Assembly: GCA_020845695.1 (NCBI GenBank) | Contig: JADLFG010000042.1 | Location: forward strand, 124,001-188,000 | DNA length: 64,000 nt | Origin: Thermoleophilia bacterium | Lineage (GTDB): Bacteria; Actinomycetota; Thermoleophilia; Gaiellales; Gaiellaceae | Reading direction: 5' to 3' | Shown here: positions 51,043-64,000 of the stretch, piece by piece | Position numbering within the stretch: position 1 is the stretch's first letter | Layout of the letters: the number at the start of each line of letters is the position of its first letter | The notes under the pieces: generated by a model | The model's database searches: none | Told to the model about the DNA's origin: nothing | What the model saw: the letters and a program-made list of their open reading frames with translations, nothing else | Position numbers and translations under genes: made by a program

Positions 51043-51516
51043 ATGAGCGCGGAACCCCGTCCGAACGAGCAGTCCGCCGGCGCCAGGCGCCTCGGCCCGG
51101 TTGCGGCCCTGATCGCGATGCTGGTGGCCGTCGCGGTGGTGGTCGGCACCCTGACCGGCGGCGCGGTCGCCGGAACCGAGTCGTCCCAGCGTGCCGATAG
51201 CCTCGCCTCGCAGGTGCGGGTGCTCCAGGGCCAGGTGAAGGCCCTCCAGGCGCGCGTGGCCGACCTCGAGGAGTACAACGACTGCGAGTACGTGATGCCC
51301 GTGGGCCGGTACGGCGACACGAGCGGCGACGACGAGTTCGGGTACATCTGGGTCGACTCGAGCTGGGACGAGCACCTGACCTCGGCGCTCGACTACGTCG
51401 AGCCGGACGAGTTCAACCCGAGCCACGACGAGTGGTTCGTCGTCGCCGACTCGACCTGCGTCGATCCCGGCAGCACGAGGCCCGTGCCGCGGGCCGCGAC
51501 GCGGGCGACGCGGTAG
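51043..51516 (+). CDS. Single-pass membrane protein with extracytoplasmic coiled coil, unknown function
   Basis: 157 residues from an ATG preceded by AGAAGGAG. A polar N-terminus (about 1-20) leads to one membrane helix (VAALIAMLVAVAVVVGTLTGGAVAG), a coiled coil (SLASQVRVLQGQVKALQARVADLEEY) and an acidic, aromatic-rich outer domain with two Cys (NDCEYVMP and DSTCVDPG). I recognise no family. It interrupts the usual rplL-rpoB adjacency and is flanked on both sides by copies of one intergenic repeat, which suggests insertion or duplication history. Confidence 0.75.
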   Translation: MSAEPRPNEQSAGARRLGPVAALIAMLVAVAVVVGTLTGGAVAGTESSQRADSLASQVRVLQGQVKALQARVADLEEYNDCEYVMPVGRYGDTSGDDEFGYIWVDSSWDEHLTSALDYVEPDEFNPSHDEWFVVADSTCVDPGSTRPVPRAATRATR

Positions 51517-51552
51517 GGGCGGGACGTGCCCGGGCCCCGGCCGGCCCGGGGT

Positions 51553-51778
51553 CGCGTGAGGGTGCGGGGCGGGGCGTGTCCCGCCCGGGCCGCCGGAGGC
51601 CGGGTTCTTGCCCGGTCTCCGTCGTCTGTCGTCCTTCTGGAGGGTGGGTTGCGTTTGGCGGGGGAGGGCGGGACAAGTCCCGCCCTCCCCCGTGCCGGCG
51701 GGTGCGGCCGGGTCGGGTTCGGGTCTGCCTGGGTGGGCGCGGTCGCGTGAGGGTGTGGGGCGGGACGTGTCCCGCCCG
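51553..51778 (+). repeat. GC-rich intergenic repeat, copy 2 (between the 51043 gene and rpoB)
   Basis: The second copy of 50718-50940. The 11-bp hairpin is kept (51594-51621), with one C-to-T change that leaves a G-U pair. Palindromes occur at 51567-51586 (loop GT), 51661-51690 (a perfect 14-bp inverted repeat around AA) and 51758-51777 (GGGCGGGAC-GT-GTCCCGCCC). Confidence 0.85.
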
Positions 51779-51795
51779 TTTGCCCCGCCCCGGGA

Positions 51796-51815
51796 GGGCG
51801 GAACAAGTTCCGCCC
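51796..51815 (+). repeat. Palindrome GGGCGGAAC-AA-GTTCCGCCC with compensatory change
   Basis: It is the same 20-base unit as in the flanking repeats, but with G-to-A in the left arm and the matching C-to-T in the right arm, so base pairing is preserved. It ends five bases before the rpoB promoter -35. Confidence 0.9.
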
Positions 51816-51819
51816 CTAC

Positions 51820-51848
51820 TTGCCTTTTTCCACAGGTCGGTCTACAGT
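51820..51848 (+). promoter_or_regulatory. rpoB promoter P1, TTGCCT-N17-TACAGT
   Basis: TTGCCT (51820-51825) and TACAGT (51843-51848), 17 bases apart. The expected start of transcription is near 51855, giving a leader of about 135 bases. The -10 lies at the end of the spacer of the inverted repeat at 51828-51857. Confidence 0.65.
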
Positions 51849-51857
51849 CCTGTGGAA
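51828..51857 (+). promoter_or_regulatory. Inverted repeat TTCCACAGG-N12-CCTGTGGAA across the rpoB promoter
   Basis: A perfect 9-bp inverted repeat, arms at 51828-51836 and 51849-51857, with the -10 TACAGT as the last six spacer bases. The 21-base centre-to-centre spacing of the arms, two helical turns, is typical for a dimeric DNA-binding protein. The right arm would be at the start of transcription. Confidence 0.6.
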
Positions 51858-51884
51858 CGCGTGCGGGCCCCGCAAGGGCCGCGC

Positions 51885-51914
51885 TTGCGAGCGCGCCGGG
51901 GTCTCTGGTACGCT
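51885..51914 (+). promoter_or_regulatory. Possible second rpoB promoter P2, TTGCGA-N18-TACGCT
   Basis: TTGCGA (51885-51890) and TACGCT (51909-51914) with an 18-base spacer, start expected near 51921, 70 bases before the rpoB start codon. Tandem promoters before rpoB are known in actinobacteria. Confidence 0.4.
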
Positions 51915-51990
51915 TGCAAGTCGCGCCGCCGTTTCGCGTGTCTGCACGCCCGTTGTACGTTCGACCCTGCCCGGAGGGAGGTCGCCGCTT

Positions 51991-55595
<3,605 letters not shown>

Positions 55596-55599
<4 letters not shown>

Positions 55600-55699
55600 G
55601 CGTCGCGGAGGCTCGCCGACCGATGGTCAACGCCCCGGGAAAGGAACGGCCCTTGCCGCCCAGACTCACCACCGCCGTTCGCCCCGACAGGAGGGCGAG

Positions 55700-55703
<4 letters not shown>
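55596..55703 (+). CDS. 35-codon ORF bridging rpoB and rpoC
   Basis: The ATG at 55596 overlaps the rpoB stop (ATGA), and its TGA at 55701-55703 overlaps the rpoC start ATG at 55700 (ATGA again). The product begins [19 protein letters not shown] and is Arg/Pro-rich with no predicted structure. GAGG lies just before the ATG. The rpoC ribosome binding site AGGAGGG is inside this ORF. It could be a true small protein, a coupling device that carries ribosomes from rpoB to rpoC, or chance. Confidence 0.4.
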
Positions 55704-60274
<4,571 letters not shown>

Positions 60275-60282
60275 CGGAGGCC

Positions 60283-60341
60283 GGGGGCGTCGCGATGCGG
60301 CGCCCCCAGCCACACCCGTGGGGCCCGGACTTGTCCGGCCC
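60283..60341. terminator. Bidirectional terminator-like hairpins between rpoC and the convergent diguanylate cyclase gene
   Basis: Two inverted repeats: GGGGGCG (60283-60289) / CGCCCCC (60301-60307), and GGGCCCGGAC-TT-GTCCGGCCC (60321-60341, one bulged C). Neither has a clear T tract. The second shares its GGAC-TT-GTCC core with the palindromes around 51043-51516. Confidence 0.55.
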
Positions 60342-60362
60342 GTTCCTGGCCGGGCCCTGCCG

Positions 60363-61511
60363 TTACAGCTCGGCCGTCGCGGCGATCGCCTGGCCCTTGC
60401 CGCCCGCCTTGGCGCGGTAGAGGGCCTCGTCGGCGCGCTTGAACAGCGAGACCGCGTCGTCCTCGGGCTCGAGCTCGGCGATGCCGGCCGAGAGCCGGAG
60501 GTGGTCGGCGTTCGGGCGCCAGTTCGCCATCGCCGCCTGGAGCCGGCGGTAGAGGCTCTCCGCGTCGGCGGTCGTCGCCTCCGGCAGGATCACGGCGAAC
60601 TCGTCGCCGCCGACGCGACAGGCGATATCGGCGCCGCGGACGACGCTGCGCACCCGGTGGGCCGCCTCCGCCAGCACGGAGTCGCCGGCGAGATGGCCGA
60701 TCCGGTCGTTGACGGCCTTGAAGTCGTCAATGTCGAAGACGACGAGCGCGAGGTGGCGGCTGTAGCGGTGCGCGCGCGCGACCTCGCGGGCGAGCGTCTC
60801 GTGGAAGTAGCGGTAGTTGTGCAGGCCGGTGAGGGCGTCGAGGTCGGCGAGCTGGCGTGCCTCCTGGAAGCGGCGCGCGTTGCCGATCGCGGGCCCCGCC
60901 CGCACCGCGAGCTCCTCGAGCAGCTCGACCTGCTCCGCCCCCGGGGTGCGGTCGATCGTCCGCCAGAACACCGACAGCGTTCCCACGATCTCATCCCCGT
61001 CGGAGCGGATCGGCACGTGCGCCGAGCCCCTGATCGGCTCCCCGAGGTCGGCCTCGCCGGGGTAGAGGTAGGAGACGACGGCGGCTCGCCGCCGGCCCCA
61101 GTCGCGTGCGGCGACCTGCGCGGACGTCTCCTGGTCGGAAAGCCCGACGGTCGCGACGAGCGGCACGGCCTCGTCTCCGTTCTCGAGCGTGATCATCGCG
61201 CCGTCGACGCCGAGCAGCGCCCCGGCCGCCTCGAGCGTCCGCGCCAGCACCTCGTCGAGGTCGATCGTCGTGCCGATCTCGGCGAGCTGCTGCGAGCGCG
61301 CGTTCTGCTCGTTCGCCTGGTCGAGCTGCGTCGAGAGATCGGAGATCATCGCCTCGACGCGGGTCGACGACTCCCGCAGCATGGTCTCGAGCTCCATGGA
61401 CGGCCGTCGCCGTCGCGCGATCGCGAGCAGGAGGACGAGCACGGCTAGGCCGGCGCCGCCAACGGCGATGCCGAAGGTGGTCCAGCTGAGGCTGTCGGCT
61501 AGGTAGAGCAT
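60363..61511 (-). CDS. Diguanylate cyclase with N-terminal membrane helix and GAF domain
   Basis: 382 residues. One membrane helix (about 10-34), a short coiled coil (about 40-75), a GAF domain (about 80-210) and a GGDEF domain (about 215-382). The active-site GGDEF is at residues 301-305 and the inhibitory I-site R-x-x-D lies five residues before it (RGADIACRVGGDEF), so it should make c-di-GMP with product inhibition. It is convergent with rpoC and divergent from rpsL. The ATG has no clear ribosome binding site; an upstream GTG (about 61537) is an alternative. Confidence 0.9.
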   Translation of the reverse strand: MLYLADSLSWTTFGIAVGGAGLAVLVLLLAIARRRRPSMELETMLRESSTRVEAMISDLSTQLDQANEQNARSQQLAEIGTTIDLDEVLARTLEAAGALLGVDGAMITLENGDEAVPLVATVGLSDQETSAQVAARDWGRRRAAVVSYLYPGEADLGEPIRGSAHVPIRSDGDEIVGTLSVFWRTIDRTPGAEQVELLEELAVRAGPAIGNARRFQEARQLADLDALTGLHNYRYFHETLAREVARAHRYSRHLALVVFDIDDFKAVNDRIGHLAGDSVLAEAAHRVRSVVRGADIACRVGGDEFAVILPEATTADAESLYRRLQAAMANWRPNADHLRLSAGIAELEPEDDAVSLFKRADEALYRAKAGGKGQAIAATAEL

Positions 61512-61551
61512 CCGGGGATGACGTTCGAGGCCGCTCACTGACAATAGCGCT

Positions 61552-61579
61552 TTGACATGGGGGTGCAAGCTGCTACGAT
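61552..61579 (+). promoter_or_regulatory. rpsL promoter TTGACA-N16-TACGAT
   Basis: Consensus TTGACA (61552-61557) and TACGAT (61574-61579), 16 bases apart. Transcription should start near 61586, so the hairpin at 61594-61613 lies at the very 5' end of the mRNA. Confidence 0.75.
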
Positions 61580-61593
61580 GCCGGTCGGGCCCT

Positions 61594-61622
61594 GGCTGGG
61601 CTTGTGCCCAGCCGGCCTTTTG
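61594..61622 (+). terminator. Terminator/attenuator-like hairpin in the rpsL leader
   Basis: A perfect 8-bp stem GGCTGGGC/GCCCAGCC with loop TTGT (61594-61613) is followed by GGCC and TTTTG (61618-61622), one of the few T runs in the window. Situated 40-70 bases before the GTG of rpsL and within the predicted leader, it suggests control of the str operon by premature termination. Confidence 0.6.
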
Positions 61623-61661
61623 TTGCGTCCGTACAGAGAACAACCAGAACGAGGTCATCGC

Positions 61662-62030
61662 GTGCCGACCGTCAGCCAGCTCGTCCGCAAAGGACGCCGG
61701 CCGAAGCCGGAGAAGACGAAGACCCCGGCCCTCCGGGGAGCGCCGCAGAAGCGCGGCGTCTGCACGCGCGTGTACACGACCACGCCCAAGAAGCCGAACT
61801 CCGCGCTGCGCAAGGTGGCCAGGATCCGGCTGACGAATCTGATGGAGGTCACGTCTTACATCCCCGGCGAGGGGCACAACCTCCAGGAGCACTCCGTCGT
61901 TCTGATCCGCGGCGGCCGCGTCAAGGACCTCCCTGGCATCCGCTACAAGGTGATCCGGGCGGCGCTCGACACGGCCGGCGTCTCCGACCGCCGGCAGGCG
62001 CGCTCCAAGTACGGGGCGAAGAAGGGCTAG
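61662..62030 (+). CDS. rpsL: 30S ribosomal protein S12
   Basis: 122 residues starting with [13 protein letters not shown] after the initiator (GTG 61662). [17 protein letters not shown] and [15 protein letters not shown] are the decoding-centre loops, with the lysines whose change gives streptomycin resistance in wild-type form. The open frame upstream to 61557 is leader and promoter. Confidence 0.98.
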   Translation: MPTVSQLVRKGRRPKPEKTKTPALRGAPQKRGVCTRVYTTTPKKPNSALRKVARIRLTNLMEVTSYIPGEGHNLQEHSVVLIRGGRVKDLPGIRYKVIRAALDTAGVSDRRQARSKYGAKKG

Positions 62031-62040
62031 GTAGGCGACG

Positions 62041-62511
62041 GTGCCCCGCCGCGCAGAGATCCAGGCCCGCGAGCTCGAGGCGGATCCCGTCTACAACTCG
62101 AAGCTGGTCACCCAGGTCGTGAACAAGGTCATGCTCGCCGGCAAGAAGTCGACCGCCGAGCAGATCGTGTACACGGCGCTCGAGCGGGTCGGCGAGAAGT
62201 CCGGCCGCCCGCCGGCGGAGGCGCTCGAGCAGGCCGTCAAGACGGTCACCCCGGTGCTCGAGGTTCGCTCGCGCCGCGTCGGCGGCGCCAACTACCAGGT
62301 GCCCGTCGAGGTGCCGCAGCGGCGCGCGCGGACGCTCGCCGTCCGCTGGCTCGTCAACTACGCCCGCGAGCGGCGCGAGAAGTCGATGGCAGACCGGCTC
62401 GCCGGCGAGATCCTCGACGCGCTCAACCAGCAGGGCGGCGCGTTCAAGCGCAAGGACGACCTCTATCGCATGGCGCAGGCCAACAAGGCCTTTGCCCACT
62501 ACAGGTGGTAA
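62041..62511 (+). CDS. rpsG: 30S ribosomal protein S7
   Basis: 156 residues, exact family length. [31 protein letters not shown], the 16S rRNA-binding [21 protein letters not shown] and the C-terminal [15 protein letters not shown] are typical. The start is the GTG at 62041, 10 bases after rpsL. Confidence 0.98.
   Translation: MPRRAEIQARELEADPVYNSKLVTQVVNKVMLAGKKSTAEQIVYTALERVGEKSGRPPAEALEQAVKTVTPVLEVRSRRVGGANYQVPVEVPQRRARTLAVRWLVNYARERREKSMADRLAGEILDALNQQGGAFKRKDDLYRMAQANKAFAHYRW

Positions 62512-64000
<1,489 letters not shown>

Overview
The window is very GC-rich and densely coded on both strands, with many GTG and TTG starts. It carries the gene order tRNA-Met, rpmG, secE, nusG, rplK, rplA, rplJ, rplL, rpoB, rpoC, rpsL, rpsG, fusA. 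A type IV pilus assembly set (pilT, pilM, pilN, pilO, pilC, a prepilin), a PknF/Rv1747-like kinase and FHA-ABC pair, and an actinobacterial beta-prime insertion all point to an actinobacterium, most likely a deep-branching class such as Thermoleophilia. That assignment is inference; no 16S gene is present. No IS element, prophage or CRISPR array was seen.

Layout. 1-6029: type IV pilus genes, with a prepilin on the minus strand and pilT-pilM-pilN-pilO-(pilP-like) on the plus strand; pilC lies apart at 12169-13386. Between them (6078-12105) sits an unrelated catabolic cluster: a beta-hydroxyacid dehydrogenase, an M24-fold protein, an amidohydrolase, a cupin regulator, a bicupin protein and an SDR-like protein. 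13406-21635: a drug-efflux MFS pump, a decayed-looking MalT-type ATPase fragment, a solute-binding lipoprotein next to a CPA2 antiporter, an aminotransferase, and a secreted CsgG-like protein.

21654-37630 is a catabolic island, probably for sugar acids. It holds a complete carbohydrate ABC importer (binding protein, two permeases, an ATPase encoded in a different operon), four enolase-superfamily (mandelate racemase type) enzymes, two SDR dehydrogenases, a fumarase/aspartase-superfamily lyase, a VOC protein, a mutarotase-like protein, an M24 peptidase and one LacI-family regulator. Four promoters in the island have 18-base spacers, and three intergenic regions contain a LacI-type 10-mer (CANACGMTTG), suggesting one local regulon.

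37676-46955: the Ser/Thr kinase divergent from an FHA-FHA-ABC exporter, a NarK-type MFS transporter overlapping an HpnB-like glycosyltransferase tail to tail, a small zincin, an FAD oxidoreductase and a cyclic-nucleotide-binding protein.

47029-64000: transcription and translation genes. Points of interest are an L10 leader followed by a 12-codon upstream ORF, and a membrane coiled-coil gene inserted between rplL and rpoB. That gene is flanked by two ~225-base repeats packed with GGGCGGRAC-NN-GTYCCGCCC palindromes, one of which shows compensatory change. The rpoB promoter has its -10 inside a 9-bp inverted repeat. A 35-codon ORF exactly bridges rpoB and rpoC by ATGA overlaps, and there is a terminator-like hairpin in the rpsL leader. 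A diguanylate cyclase is encoded divergently from rpsL. fusA runs off the right edge.
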